DNA of 64,000 bases from an uncultured Prochlorococcus sp. (GCA_902572075.1 CACGER010000002.1:1-64000), one strand, 5' to 3'; shown: positions 9,069 through 20,001, counted from the first letter of the stretch. Numbers and translations: made by a program. Notes: generated from the letters alone by a model not told the origin.

Positions 9069-12000
9069 TTGCTCAATCTTTATAAGTCAAATAAAATTGA
9101 AATAATAAGTAAGCTGTTAGCAGAGGAATTAAAAATATGTCCTCCGCCTATAAATGAGAAATTAGAAATAGTAGTCCCCAATTACTTTTTGGGGAATTGG
9201 TTACGTGAACAAATAACTATAAAAAACAAAATAAGTGCTCTTTATGAATTAAAGACAATATCAACGTATACCGAATCTTTATTGACAAATTTTTTCCCTG
9301 CAATTGATATGAGCGCATGGAATTTTGAGTCAATTAAATGGGGCATTATTGATTCCTTGGAAGAATTAAATAGCTTTAAAGAATCATTTCCGCTTAGAAA
9401 TTGGATTCATAAATATTTGGATAATAAAAAGACAATTGATGGAGACTTATATAATCTGACAAAAAAGATCACGAATAATTTTATTGATTATCTTATTTTT
9501 AGACCTGAAATGATTGCTCAATGGAATAGATATGAAATTAATTCATCTAATCTATTTAAGAATTTAAACTCAGATCAATTTTGGCAACCTATTTTATATA
9601 AATTATTAGAGGAAAAGATATCTGAAAAGCCATCATGTTTATACATGATTGAAGTAATAAAGAATTTAAAAAAAATTAAAAACGTTCAATTTCAAGTACC
9701 AAATCAAATTTACATTTTTTCAGATAATAACTTATCTAAACTACATATTAATTTTTATTCAGAACTTTCAAAATTTATTAAGGTAAATTTGTATTTATTA
9801 TCTCCTGGAGAAGATTTATGGAATAGAATAAATTGTCTTGAAGGTGAGTTGGAATTTGATAATAATGAAAGTAAATTGAATTTTAAAAATACAAATATAG
9901 AGAAAATATTTGGTAAATTTGGAGCAAACTTTCAGAAATTAATTGATGAAAATATTTATACAGAAGGTATAAATTTAAAAAATAATCTTATTTATCTCGA
10001 TCCAACAACTAATTTTAATAATAAGAAAGATATTCCTCTTCTTAATCAAATACAAAAAAGACTAATTGATAATAATAGCGTTGATTTTAATGTAAGTAAA
10101 AGGGATGATTCAATATTACTTTGTGAGCATTTTAATCAGAATAGTCAATTTGAATATTTAAGAAATAAAATTATAGAAATACTAAATACTTGCGAGAATA
10201 TTAAATATAGTGATATTGCTGTTTTATCTCCACAAACTAATTTAATTAAACCTTATCTAAGGTACATCTTTAATAATGAGTTAATTAATGGTGAAAAGAT
10301 ACCTTATTTTTTTATTGATGAGGATAATCATGACTCTTCAGGTATTTATGAATTTCTAATTGACATAACTGAAATAGCAAGTGAAAAAATTAAACTTGAA
10401 AAAATAGATTATATTCTTTCGAAAAAAGTAACTCAGAATATTTTTGATTTTAATATTACTGAGAAGGATGAAATTATTTTCTTACTCTCCCAAGCGGGGT
10501 TTCATTGGGGATTAGATGATAAAGAAAGATTAGGTGAAGAGAAAAATACTCTAGATTGGTGTATAAATAGAATTACTTTAGGCTTGATTTATGACAGAGA
10601 AGTAAATTTAAGTACTTTTAATTTAAAACCATTTAGCTATAAAAATATAAGTTTGGATTTGAATAAATGGATTAAAATATTAATTCATTTAAAAAAATAT
10701 ATTAATTTGATAAGGGGATCTTTTTCTTACTCGAGTTGGGTTGAAAAGATAAAGTTTATATTAAAAAGTATTTCTGATACTAATTCAAATTTCAATTTAG
10801 AAATAAGTGAAATAAATAGAATTCTTGATAATCACGCAATACCTTTGATACCTGATGATCTTATCTTGTTAAAAGTTTTTAGAGAAATATTAATTTCCTG
10901 CATAAATAAAGCTAAATATCAAAGCAAATCACGAGTCAACAAGATCCTAGTAAGTGATATTGAGAATTCAAGGCATATTCCACATAAGGTTATCTTTCTA
11001 ATAGATATGAATAGTGTTTATTACCCAAAATTACCTAAGAGTGAAAACATTAATTTATTAAAAAACAAATATCATTTGGGTGATCCATCAGTTTTTGAAA
11101 GAGAGAAATATGCATTTATGGAGTTGTTAATTGCCTGCAGAGATAAATTTATAGTTACTTGGGTAAAAAAAGATAAAGACAATAAAAAATTAGATGTTTC
11201 TTTTCCTATAAAAGAGTTAATTTCTTTTTTTGATAGTTTCTTGAACCAAAGCCAAAGAGAACTAATAATTAAAGATTCTGATTTAAATAAAAATGAAATA
11301 ATTGATCATGATAAATCTAAGATTGTTAAAAGTAATTATTCTTTAATAAAAGATATAAATTGGAATGAAAAAAAATCTGATACTAAAAATTACAAATTAT
11401 CAGAATTGATTTATTGGTTCAAGAGTCCACAAAAATATTGGCTTAATAAAAATAATATTTCTCCCAAGGAAATATTTATACATCATCCAGACGAGGAGTA
11501 TTTAAGCAATCTGCAAAAGTCGCAATTAATTACAAAAATAATCCAGCGAGTAGAGATTGATAATCATAATATTATTGATGATTTAAATGAATTAAATATT
11601 AATGATCAATTGGCTGAAAATGGTATTATTATGCCAAAAAATAGTATTTTTACAAAAGAAAAAGAAATCAAAGACCTATTAAGCAGTCTATCTACAAGTT
11701 TGAGTCAACATAATAAGATTAATAAAATCTATGTTAAGTTAAATGCGAATAAAGAAGAATATTTAATCGCTGATGACACCGTAATTGAATTATTTAATGC
11801 GAAGTTAAGTTTTAGTCGTTTGATTGAGGCTTGGATAAAATTACTCTTTATTTCTTCTTTAAAGAAAAATATAAAAAGGACTAAAGTAATTTTTAGAATA
11901 GAAAATAATTATAAATCGCAAATTATTCAATCGCCTGGAGCAAATGAATCAAATCTGATTTTGGAGAATTACATAAATATTTTTAAAAATTATTCTAAAA

Positions 12001-12251
12001 AATGTTTACTTCTTCCTCCGGAAAGTGCTTATAAATATGTAGAAGCAAAAATAAAATCAAAAAATGAAAAAAAAGCTTTTACAGATAGATGGATTGGGAA
12101 TAAAAATTTTTCTAAAGGAGAAAGAGATAATATCGAAATGAAGATATGTTTTGGTAATGAAAAAGAACCAGATTTCTTTCTTGGAAATAATAATTTTGAT
12201 CAATTATCATACAGATTATATGGTCCTCTAATTAAAGCATTAAAAAAATAA
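9069..12251 (+). CDS. recC: Exodeoxyribonuclease V gamma subunit (RecC)
   Basis: 1060 aa; RecC-like N-terminus (SNKIEIISKLLAEEL...NYFLGNWLREQI), followed by recB and recD. Confidence 0.9.
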   Translation: MLNLYKSNKIEIISKLLAEELKICPPPINEKLEIVVPNYFLGNWLREQITIKNKISALYELKTISTYTESLLTNFFPAIDMSAWNFESIKWGIIDSLEELNSFKESFPLRNWIHKYLDNKKTIDGDLYNLTKKITNNFIDYLIFRPEMIAQWNRYEINSSNLFKNLNSDQFWQPILYKLLEEKISEKPSCLYMIEVIKNLKKIKNVQFQVPNQIYIFSDNNLSKLHINFYSELSKFIKVNLYLLSPGEDLWNRINCLEGELEFDNNESKLNFKNTNIEKIFGKFGANFQKLIDENIYTEGINLKNNLIYLDPTTNFNNKKDIPLLNQIQKRLIDNNSVDFNVSKRDDSILLCEHFNQNSQFEYLRNKIIEILNTCENIKYSDIAVLSPQTNLIKPYLRYIFNNELINGEKIPYFFIDEDNHDSSGIYEFLIDITEIASEKIKLEKIDYILSKKVTQNIFDFNITEKDEIIFLLSQAGFHWGLDDKERLGEEKNTLDWCINRITLGLIYDREVNLSTFNLKPFSYKNISLDLNKWIKILIHLKKYINLIRGSFSYSSWVEKIKFILKSISDTNSNFNLEISEINRILDNHAIPLIPDDLILLKVFREILISCINKAKYQSKSRVNKILVSDIENSRHIPHKVIFLIDMNSVYYPKLPKSENINLLKNKYHLGDPSVFEREKYAFMELLIACRDKFIVTWVKKDKDNKKLDVSFPIKELISFFDSFLNQSQRELIIKDSDLNKNEIIDHDKSKIVKSNYSLIKDINWNEKKSDTKNYKLSELIYWFKSPQKYWLNKNNISPKEIFIHHPDEEYLSNLQKSQLITKIIQRVEIDNHNIIDDLNELNINDQLAENGIIMPKNSIFTKEKEIKDLLSSLSTSLSQHNKINKIYVKLNANKEEYLIADDTVIELFNAKLSFSRLIEAWIKLLFISSLKKNIKRTKVIFRIENNYKSQIIQSPGANESNLILENYINIFKNYSKKCLLLPPESAYKYVEAKIKSKNEKKAFTDRWIGNKNFSKGERDNIEMKICFGNEKEPDFFLGNNNFDQLSYRLYGPLIKALKK

Positions 12252-12254
12252 AAA

Positions 12255-12728
12255 ATGTCTAAATTTCAGTTGGAAAATTTTTTTAAAGCGGCTTATGAAC
12301 TAATGCTTGTTTTTTTACAGTTCTTTATTATTAGTCTTCATTTTTTTAAATGGGAATTTCTTCCACAAAAACAAGTTATTCAAGCAAGTTCTTTTTCTTT
12401 TTTCCTTGGTATTTTAATTATCATAATCGCTTTCGTAATTATGTTAGTTTCAATTAAATACTTAGGTAGAAATTTATCCCCTTTCCCAAGACCTATAAAC
12501 AATAGCAATCTAGTTACTACAGGTATTTATCGATTTACGCGTCATCCTATGTACTATTCTTTAATATTTATTTCTCTTGGAGTTTTTATAATAAAATTAA
12601 CTATTTATTATTTATTTTTGACAATAAGTTTAGCTTTAGTAATTAAATTTAAGATTGCCTTGGAAGAGAAATATTTAATGAATAAATTTAAGAATTACTT
12701 ACTTTATAAAAATGAGGTCAAAGTTTAA
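12255..12728 (+). CDS. Isoprenylcysteine carboxyl methyltransferase (ICMT)/phospholipid methyltransferase-like membrane protein
   Basis: 157 aa, multi-TM; LVTTGIYRFTRHPMYYSLIF...ALEEKYLMNKFKNYLLYKNEV has the ICMT/PEMT-type RHPMY and EE motifs. Confidence 0.8.
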   Translation: MSKFQLENFFKAAYELMLVFLQFFIISLHFFKWEFLPQKQVIQASSFSFFLGILIIIIAFVIMLVSIKYLGRNLSPFPRPINNSNLVTTGIYRFTRHPMYYSLIFISLGVFIIKLTIYYLFLTISLALVIKFKIALEEKYLMNKFKNYLLYKNEVKV

Positions 12729-12740
12729 TTTAATAAATAA

Positions 12741-15700
12741 ATGGATATTAATCAAATTAAATTAGATAATAATTTTAAATTAGTAGAAGCAAGTGCAGGA
12801 ACTGGTAAAAGTTTTACTTTGGCTCAGATAGTTTTAAGAAATGTTTTGGAGAAAAAAGTTAAACCTGATGAGATACTCTTGCTAAGTTTTACAAAAAATA
12901 CTTGTTCTGAATTAAGAGAAAAAATACACTCGAGATTTCATAATTTAAAATTATATTTGCAAAGTCATAATGAAAGTAATATAGATAATACTCTTAAGGA
13001 TTGGTATTTAAATTTTAAGGATAAAGATAATTCCAATGAAAAAATAATTTCCGAAATTGATAATTTTATAAATCAATTCTACAAGTTAAAAGTAACTACT
13101 TTCCATTCTTTTTGTAATAATCTTATTGATGAATATAGTATTGAAATAGGTGTTACTCAAGATCCATATATTGAGAATAATATTGATAATTTGTATAAAG
13201 ATGTAATAGATAATTTATGGATTGAATATTTTCTTAATCTTAATCATCAGCTTATTGCAGCAGTCATCAATAAAAAAATAAGTTCTAGATTTGGAAGTAG
13301 GATCAATAAGTCATTTTTTGTAGAAATTTTAAAAAATATAGATCATGAAAATATCTGTAGATTTCCAATAAATAATAAATATAAGATTATTGATTTAGAT
13401 AATTATTTTAATGAATTTTTTTATTTAAATTGGAATGAGTTTTGTTTTGAATGGAATAAGAAAGGTAAGGAATTATTTTTACAACTCATAGAGTTGGGAA
13501 AATTAATTAAGGAGAGTGGTGGGAAAAGTCAAATATATGCTGCAAAGCCAAGAAATGATAAGTTTAATCAAATAAATTGTTGGATTGAAGAGATTAACAA
13601 AAGACTTAATTCTAAAAATGTTATTGATTTTATATATGATATTTCTAAGGATGATCTCTTATCTAAATATTTTTACATTGAAAATATATCTAAAGAAATT
13701 AATAAAAATAATCTAAAATTAGATTTTACTAAATTTAATTTATTACAAGATAAAATTTATAAAATAAAAGAAGGTTTCTTTACTGAATTTGTAAGGATAT
13801 TTACTCAATTAGCATATATAAAATTAATTGAATTAAAGAAAAGTTTTTCTATTTTCAACTTCAATGATCTTATAAAGACTGTAGAAAATACATTTATAGA
13901 TTCGGAAATTAGTAATAGTAATACTCTATCTAAAATTCAAAAAAGATTTAAATGTGTCTTAGTTGATGAGTTTCAAGATACAGATATCACTCAGTGGAAT
14001 TTAATAAAAAAGTTCTTTAATACAAAAAATCATTTTTTACTTTGTGTAGGTGATCCAAAACAAGCGATTTACAAATTTAGAGGTGGAGATATTGAAACTT
14101 ACTTAGATGCAAGATCTAATGCAATCGAAGTTTTTAGTCTTACAGATAACTATAGATCATCAAAAAAGTTAATCGATGTTCTTAATAAACTTTATAAGAA
14201 TGGACTTAAACAATCAAAACTTAACTATAGTAAATTAACTTCAAGAATTGATGAAAATATTAATCCTGAATTTAAATTTGAGGATGTATTTGAAATTGTA
14301 GAATTTTCAAAAAAAGAGACTGATATAGATGATCTTGTAACTCATTACATAGTTAACTTTATTTTAAATAATAAAGAAATTGATATTAATAAAATTGCTA
14401 TTCTTACATTAAACAATTCGCAATGCTTAAATTTTAAAAAAAAATTAAATCAGTTTAACCTCCCCTGCAAAATACAAAATAAACAAAATATTTTTGATAC
14501 AGAAGCAAGTTCTCTACTATTTTTATTTATTGAATGTTTATTAAATCCTAGGTCTTTAAAAAATATAAGTTTGCTTGCTGCTTCAAAATTTGTAGAAATA
14601 AAATTAGAAGATTTACTTGATCATGGAATTAGTAATAATTTAGAAATTTTGATTAATAAATGCATTACTTGGTCCCAAGAACTTAGAGAAAAAGGTTTTT
14701 TAAACATTGTTAATGAACTACTTTTAAATTACAAGTCATCCTCCATTATTCAAGATTCAGATTTAAATTCAAATTTATTTCAACTTTCAGAAATTGTTGA
14801 AATAGAATTAATAAATAATGATTTTGATCTCAATATAGTCTTCAACTGGTATAAAAATCAATTGGATCATATTTTAAGAATTTGTACTGGAGAAGATTTT
14901 TTGACGAAAGATTATAATCTTCAAAATGGAATAAATCTTTCTACCATTCATAGTAGTAAGGGCCTCGAATTTGAAATAGTCCTATGTCCATATCTCTCGA
15001 TTATTTCAAATAAGTCAAATAAAATTAAAGGTCCTCTTTGGAAATCAAATATTGATAGAAATATATATGTTAATATTTCTAATATTTGCGAGAAGGTTGA
15101 AAAATTTAAATTAATAGAAGAAGAAGATATATTTAAAGAGAGCGAAAGGTTAATTTATGTAGCACTCACAAGGAGCAAATATAAACTTATTGTTTTTAAT
15201 GATTTGGAGGATACAAATAATATTTTAAATAATGATCTACTTAATAATTTGGAAAATATCAATATTTATAAGTCTGCTTTTGGAGTCAGGATAAAAAAAG
15301 AGAAAATAAAAGAAATTTTTTCTAAGTTCCAAACCCACCGATTGCATAATAATCTTTGGAAAATCGATAAAGTTAATAAAAAAATATCTAATGTATTCAA
15401 TTCTGATCAATTTATTTCTTATTCAAGTTATTCTTCTTGGATACGTAAAGATAAAAAGATTGATGCAGACATTAATAAATATAAGGATTATGAAGATAAT
15501 ATATCAATTATCAAAGATTCTAATTTCAAGAATTCAAAGAATTATCCTAATTATTTTTCTTATCCAAATCCCTTAAGTGAATTTCCAAAAGGAACTATTG
15601 CTGGGACTTGCCTGCATAAAATAATAGAAAGATTTGAATTTAGAAACGATAATAATCAAGAATTAATTGATTTAATTATTGAGGAATTGAACTTTCATCA

Positions 15701-16367
15701 AATCGATACTTCTTTGGCTTTTAAAGTAAAAGATGCGATTTTAAGAATCATAAATATATCTTTAGGAAGAGAATTACAAAATAAGAAACTAGTTGATATT
15801 CCAAATGAATACTTAATTAAGGAACTCAAATATGATTTAACCCTATCTTATGAAGGTAGAAATATTAATTCTAAAGATATATCAAATTGCTTTTTTTTAG
15901 ATCAAGAATATGAATTTGGTGAAGAATATGCAAATAAAATAAATGATCTTCAAATTCTGAATAAAGGCTTTCATTCAGGATGTATTGATTGTATTTTCCC
16001 TGTAGGAAATAAATTAGAAGATAGTAAATGGTGGGTAATTGATTGGAAAAGTAATTTGATTTCTGATAGTGATAATAGTGATTGTTTCCCAAGAAACTAT
16101 AACTATGAAAACATGAGAAATGAAATGATTAAACATCATTATCCATTGCAATCTCATCTTTATTTATTAGCATTGCATAGATTATTAAAGTGGCGACTTA
16201 AAAATTATCAACCACATAAACATCTAGGGGGATATATTTATTTGTTTTTAAAGGGATTGCCAGATTTTGAATTATTTGAAAAATCTAAGTCTGAAGATAT
16301 ACCTCCAGGTATTTTTATTAGCAAAGCACCTTTAAAAAGAATTAATTATTTAGATAACCTTTTTTAG
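12741..16367 (+). CDS. recB: Exodeoxyribonuclease V beta subunit (RecB)
   Basis: 1208 aa; UvrD-type helicase (VEASAGTGKSFTLAQ, VDEFQDTDITQW, VGDPKQAIYKFRGGDIETYL, STIHSSKGLEFEIV) and C-terminal RecB nuclease (GCIDCIF...WWVIDWKSN). Confidence 0.95.
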   Translation: MDINQIKLDNNFKLVEASAGTGKSFTLAQIVLRNVLEKKVKPDEILLLSFTKNTCSELREKIHSRFHNLKLYLQSHNESNIDNTLKDWYLNFKDKDNSNEKIISEIDNFINQFYKLKVTTFHSFCNNLIDEYSIEIGVTQDPYIENNIDNLYKDVIDNLWIEYFLNLNHQLIAAVINKKISSRFGSRINKSFFVEILKNIDHENICRFPINNKYKIIDLDNYFNEFFYLNWNEFCFEWNKKGKELFLQLIELGKLIKESGGKSQIYAAKPRNDKFNQINCWIEEINKRLNSKNVIDFIYDISKDDLLSKYFYIENISKEINKNNLKLDFTKFNLLQDKIYKIKEGFFTEFVRIFTQLAYIKLIELKKSFSIFNFNDLIKTVENTFIDSEISNSNTLSKIQKRFKCVLVDEFQDTDITQWNLIKKFFNTKNHFLLCVGDPKQAIYKFRGGDIETYLDARSNAIEVFSLTDNYRSSKKLIDVLNKLYKNGLKQSKLNYSKLTSRIDENINPEFKFEDVFEIVEFSKKETDIDDLVTHYIVNFILNNKEIDINKIAILTLNNSQCLNFKKKLNQFNLPCKIQNKQNIFDTEASSLLFLFIECLLNPRSLKNISLLAASKFVEIKLEDLLDHGISNNLEILINKCITWSQELREKGFLNIVNELLLNYKSSSIIQDSDLNSNLFQLSEIVEIELINNDFDLNIVFNWYKNQLDHILRICTGEDFLTKDYNLQNGINLSTIHSSKGLEFEIVLCPYLSIISNKSNKIKGPLWKSNIDRNIYVNISNICEKVEKFKLIEEEDIFKESERLIYVALTRSKYKLIVFNDLEDTNNILNNDLLNNLENINIYKSAFGVRIKKEKIKEIFSKFQTHRLHNNLWKIDKVNKKISNVFNSDQFISYSSYSSWIRKDKKIDADINKYKDYEDNISIIKDSNFKNSKNYPNYFSYPNPLSEFPKGTIAGTCLHKIIERFEFRNDNNQELIDLIIEELNFHQIDTSLAFKVKDAILRIINISLGRELQNKKLVDIPNEYLIKELKYDLTLSYEGRNINSKDISNCFFLDQEYEFGEEYANKINDLQILNKGFHSGCIDCIFPVGNKLEDSKWWVIDWKSNLISDSDNSDCFPRNYNYENMRNEMIKHHYPLQSHLYLLALHRLLKWRLKNYQPHKHLGGYIYLFLKGLPDFELFEKSKSEDIPPGIFISKAPLKRINYLDNLF

Positions 16368-16368
16368 A

Positions 16369-18072
16369 ATGACTAAAACTACTACACATATTGAAAAGTT
16401 CCAATACGATCATATATTTAATTTAATCTTAGGTATCTTCAAATTTAGTGAAAAAAAATATGGAAATTTCGTAAAAGATGTAATAAGAATTTTATTAGAG
16501 TTTGAAAAAAATGGTGAAACTATTATTGATGTTGATAATAGTTTAATAATCTTTGAATTATTAGAAAATGGCTGGCCCAATAAACATATAGATGTCCTAA
16601 AAAATATAGGTTTGATTGGTTCCCTTCATTCTCCATTCGTATTAGTAAATAGGAAATTATCCTTATCAAAATGGTCAAAAAAGATAGAAAGAGTTTTTAA
16701 TTCATTTCTAAAAAAAATAGATACCAATAATTTAATGAACTCAATAATTTATAAAGATGATAATAAAATTGATCAAATTAAAAATATATTTAAATATTCA
16801 AACTTAGTTTTCCTTCAAGGAGGACCAGGTACGGGTAAAACCACTTTAATAATAAAGTTAATACTAGAACTCCTTCAAATTGATAACTTTTTAAATATTG
16901 GTTTGTCTGCTCCAACTGGTAAAGCTACAGCTCGTTTAAAAGAAGCACTTAATGATAAAAAAAATATTTCCTTTGGCAAATTTCTAGACCAGATAGAATT
17001 TCAAACTTTACATAGATGGATTTTAAATTCTCAAAATAAATCTCTTAAGTTGAAATTTAAACTAAAAGAGCTTGATATTTTCATAATTGATGAAATGTCA
17101 ATGGTTAATATCGATTTGATTGAATCAGTTTTAGATTTGCTAGCAAAGGACTGTAAAATTATTTTAGTTGGAGATAAAAATCAATTGTCTCCAGTAAATA
17201 ACTGTTCTATATGGAATTATTTGTTTGAATATTGCGATAATAGTTCAATTAAATCTTGTGTAGTAAATTTAGAAAAAACTTATAGAAATATTGGAGATAT
17301 AGCATTAATTAGCAGTTTAATATTTCATAATGATTTTTCTTTACTTAATCAAAAGATAAAAGAATTAGAAAAAGATAATAATTCAAAAGAAATTACTATT
17401 TCAAAGAGTAGAGAAAAAGAAATTCCAAAAGATCTATTATTTTCAATTACAAGTCATCTAAAACAGTTAAATATTTCAACTTCAAATTTAAGTAAAAAAA
17501 AATATATATTTGATGAAAGTATTGATAATTTATTGCTTAATGAAAAAGATTTATTAGATAAGATATTTTTGGATTTACAAAGTCACTTGATTTTATGTGA
17601 AAAAAATTCCGGAATATGGAGTGTTGAATATTTGAATGAAATTGTTTTTGGTCAAAAAAAACCCTATGACCTTAAAACTCTTAAAGAGGGTGTTCCGATC
17701 ATGTGTACAAAAAATAATAATGAACTTGGATTGTCAAATGGGGATATCGGAGTACTTATAGGTTTAAAAAATAAAAGAAAATATCTTTTTAGAAAATTTA
17801 ATGATAATAACGAAGAAATTTTCGAATTAATTGATCCATCTAATTTAGAAAATGTTGTACCAGCAATAGCCATTACTATTCATAAATCCCAAGGTAGTGA
17901 ATCTGAAAAAGTAAACATTTTGTGGTCCCAAAATTATAGAAGAAATCAATATGCTGTAAAAGAAAAAAAAGATAATCAAAATATATTTTGCAGAGATAAT
18001 TTTGAAAAAAGGTTATTTTATACTGCTGTTACTAGAGCGAAAAAATCTTTAAATATATATTATTTAAATTAA
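16369..18072 (+). CDS. recD: Exodeoxyribonuclease V alpha subunit (RecD)
   Basis: 567 aa; FLQGGPGTGKTTLIIKLI, IIDEMSMVNIDL, VGDKNQLSPV, AIAITIHKSQGSES, TAVTRAKKSL. Confidence 0.95.
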   Translation: MTKTTTHIEKFQYDHIFNLILGIFKFSEKKYGNFVKDVIRILLEFEKNGETIIDVDNSLIIFELLENGWPNKHIDVLKNIGLIGSLHSPFVLVNRKLSLSKWSKKIERVFNSFLKKIDTNNLMNSIIYKDDNKIDQIKNIFKYSNLVFLQGGPGTGKTTLIIKLILELLQIDNFLNIGLSAPTGKATARLKEALNDKKNISFGKFLDQIEFQTLHRWILNSQNKSLKLKFKLKELDIFIIDEMSMVNIDLIESVLDLLAKDCKIILVGDKNQLSPVNNCSIWNYLFEYCDNSSIKSCVVNLEKTYRNIGDIALISSLIFHNDFSLLNQKIKELEKDNNSKEITISKSREKEIPKDLLFSITSHLKQLNISTSNLSKKKYIFDESIDNLLLNEKDLLDKIFLDLQSHLILCEKNSGIWSVEYLNEIVFGQKKPYDLKTLKEGVPIMCTKNNNELGLSNGDIGVLIGLKNKRKYLFRKFNDNNEEIFELIDPSNLENVVPAIAITIHKSQGSESEKVNILWSQNYRRNQYAVKEKKDNQNIFCRDNFEKRLFYTAVTRAKKSLNIYYLN

Positions 18073-18174
18073 ATTTTATTTTTGAGAAATTAGTAATATC
18101 TTAACCCCAAGATGTTAGATTAATAATTCGGCTCTGTAAGGCTAATCAACAATTTAAGTCAATTTAGATATTTG

Positions 18175-18209
18175 TTGAATGCCTAATCAGAAGATTATTA
18201 GGCATTCAA
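18175..18209 (+). promoter_or_regulatory. Perfect 13-bp inverted repeat (9-nt loop) immediately upstream of the deaD start codon
   Basis: TTGAATGCCTAAT (18175-18187) / ATTAGGCATTCAA (18197-18209); ATG of deaD at 18211. Confidence 0.85.
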
Positions 18210-18210
18210 A

Positions 18211-19992
18211 ATGGCTTTAAAAAAAGATAGTAACTCTCTCGGTAGTGAGCAGGAAAAGTCTCAGAATGAAGATTCTTCCCCAGTAGAGTTCAAGAATTTA
18301 GATAACAAAAAAGAAATTGGATCTCAACTATTGGAAGTATCGAAAGGAGATCATAATGAGAATGGATTTCTCGATTTTGGGTTTAATCAATCGATCTTAA
18401 ACTCATTAATAAATAAAGGATATAAAAATCCAACTCCCATCCAAAAAGCTGCAATTCCCGAACTAATGTTAGGCAGGGATTTACTAGGCCAAGCACAAAC
18501 AGGAACAGGAAAGACTGCAGCTTTCGCATTACCATTAATAGAAAAACTTACAGATAATAAAGAATTAAATGCAAAGGTTTTAGTTATGACTCCTACAAGA
18601 GAATTAGCAACTCAAGTAGCAGAATCTTTTAAAAGTTATAGTTCTGAATCTAGTAATTTTAAGACGGTTGCAATATATGGAGGTACCGACTATCGAAATC
18701 AAATTTCTGCATTAAAAAGAAAAGTTGACGTAGTAGTTGGGACCCCAGGTCGAATAATGGATCATATAAGGCAGGGGACTTTTAAAATTAAAGATATAAA
18801 TTGTCTTGTTTTAGATGAGGCAGATGAAATGTTAAATATGGGTTTTCTTGAAGATATTGAATGGATAATAGATCAACTTCCGGAAAATAAGCAGATGGTA
18901 TTGTTTTCAGCAACAATGCCTAGTGAGATAAGAAATATAGCAAAAAAATATCTAAATGATCCCGCTGAAATATTAATCAAAAGTGTCAAAAAAGAAACTC
19001 AATTAATTTCGCAAAAATTTCTATATGTACAAAGGCATCATAAGTTGGATGCTTTAAAAAGAATACTAGAACTTAATAACGAGGGAGTAATTATTTTTGT
19101 TAGGACAAAACTACTTACTACTTCAATAGCTGAAGCTTTAGAGAATTCAGGTCATACTGTGGCAGTACTTAATGGAGATATACCTCAAAATCAAAGAGAA
19201 AATACTGTAGATAGATTGAAAAAAGGATTTATTAATATCCTTGTTGCAACTGATGTCGCAGCTAGAGGATTAGATGTTGAGAGGATAAAACTTGTTGTTA
19301 ATTACGATTTTCCTTTTGACAAGGAAACATATACTCATAGAATTGGAAGAACTGGAAGGGCAGGCAGATCCGGAGAAGCAATTTTATTTGTTAATCAAAG
19401 AGAAAAACATTTTCTAAGAAACTTAGAAAACTCAACAAGAACCAAGATTGAAGAAATTAATATACCAAGTAATAAAATAATAAATGAAAAAAGGATGGAG
19501 AAACTTATAGATAATGTTAATGAGAGTCTTTTAGCTAAAGATGAAAATGAAGAAAATAAAGCTTTGATTATTGATGTTCTAGATAATTTAAAAGAAAAAT
19601 ACTCTATGGATGACTCAAATATTGCAATGGCGGCTATTAATTTAGTAATAGGTAATAAATCATTTTTTGTTAATGACGATGATTCTTGGATTAATAAACA
19701 AAATAATACTGATCGAAATAGATCAAATAGAAATAGTAATAATCGTATGAGAAATTCAAATAGAAGAAATAATTATCAAAATGATTCTTTTGAAACCTAC
19801 AAATTTAACTTTGGTAAATTTGATGGAGTTAGAGTTGCAAATATTATATCCTCAATCTGTAATTCAACTAATATAAATGGTAGATCCATAGGTAAGATAC
19901 AAATTTTTAATGATTACAGTTTGGTAGATTTACCCAGAGATTTGCATAGAGAAACTAAAAATAAATTAAAAAAAATTAAAGTCAGAAACTAG
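18211..19992 (+). CDS. deaD: DEAD-box ATP-dependent RNA helicase (DeaD/CsdA-like)
   Basis: AQTGTGKTAAFALP, PTRELA, VLDEADEML, SAT, HRIGRTGRAGRSG motifs; DbpA-like C-terminal domain after an Asn/Arg-rich linker. Confidence 0.95.
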   Translation: MALKKDSNSLGSEQEKSQNEDSSPVEFKNLDNKKEIGSQLLEVSKGDHNENGFLDFGFNQSILNSLINKGYKNPTPIQKAAIPELMLGRDLLGQAQTGTGKTAAFALPLIEKLTDNKELNAKVLVMTPTRELATQVAESFKSYSSESSNFKTVAIYGGTDYRNQISALKRKVDVVVGTPGRIMDHIRQGTFKIKDINCLVLDEADEMLNMGFLEDIEWIIDQLPENKQMVLFSATMPSEIRNIAKKYLNDPAEILIKSVKKETQLISQKFLYVQRHHKLDALKRILELNNEGVIIFVRTKLLTTSIAEALENSGHTVAVLNGDIPQNQRENTVDRLKKGFINILVATDVAARGLDVERIKLVVNYDFPFDKETYTHRIGRTGRAGRSGEAILFVNQREKHFLRNLENSTRTKIEEINIPSNKIINEKRMEKLIDNVNESLLAKDENEENKALIIDVLDNLKEKYSMDDSNIAMAAINLVIGNKSFFVNDDDSWINKQNNTDRNRSNRNSNNRMRNSNRRNNYQNDSFETYKFNFGKFDGVRVANIISSICNSTNINGRSIGKIQIFNDYSLVDLPRDLHRETKNKLKKIKVRN

Positions 19993-20001
19993 TAATAGAG
20001 A

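Noticed and set aside
15391-16092. 61-aa (+) and 73-aa (-) ORFs within recB
   Set aside because: Low-complexity Ile/Leu/Tyr products inside recB; no independent evidence.
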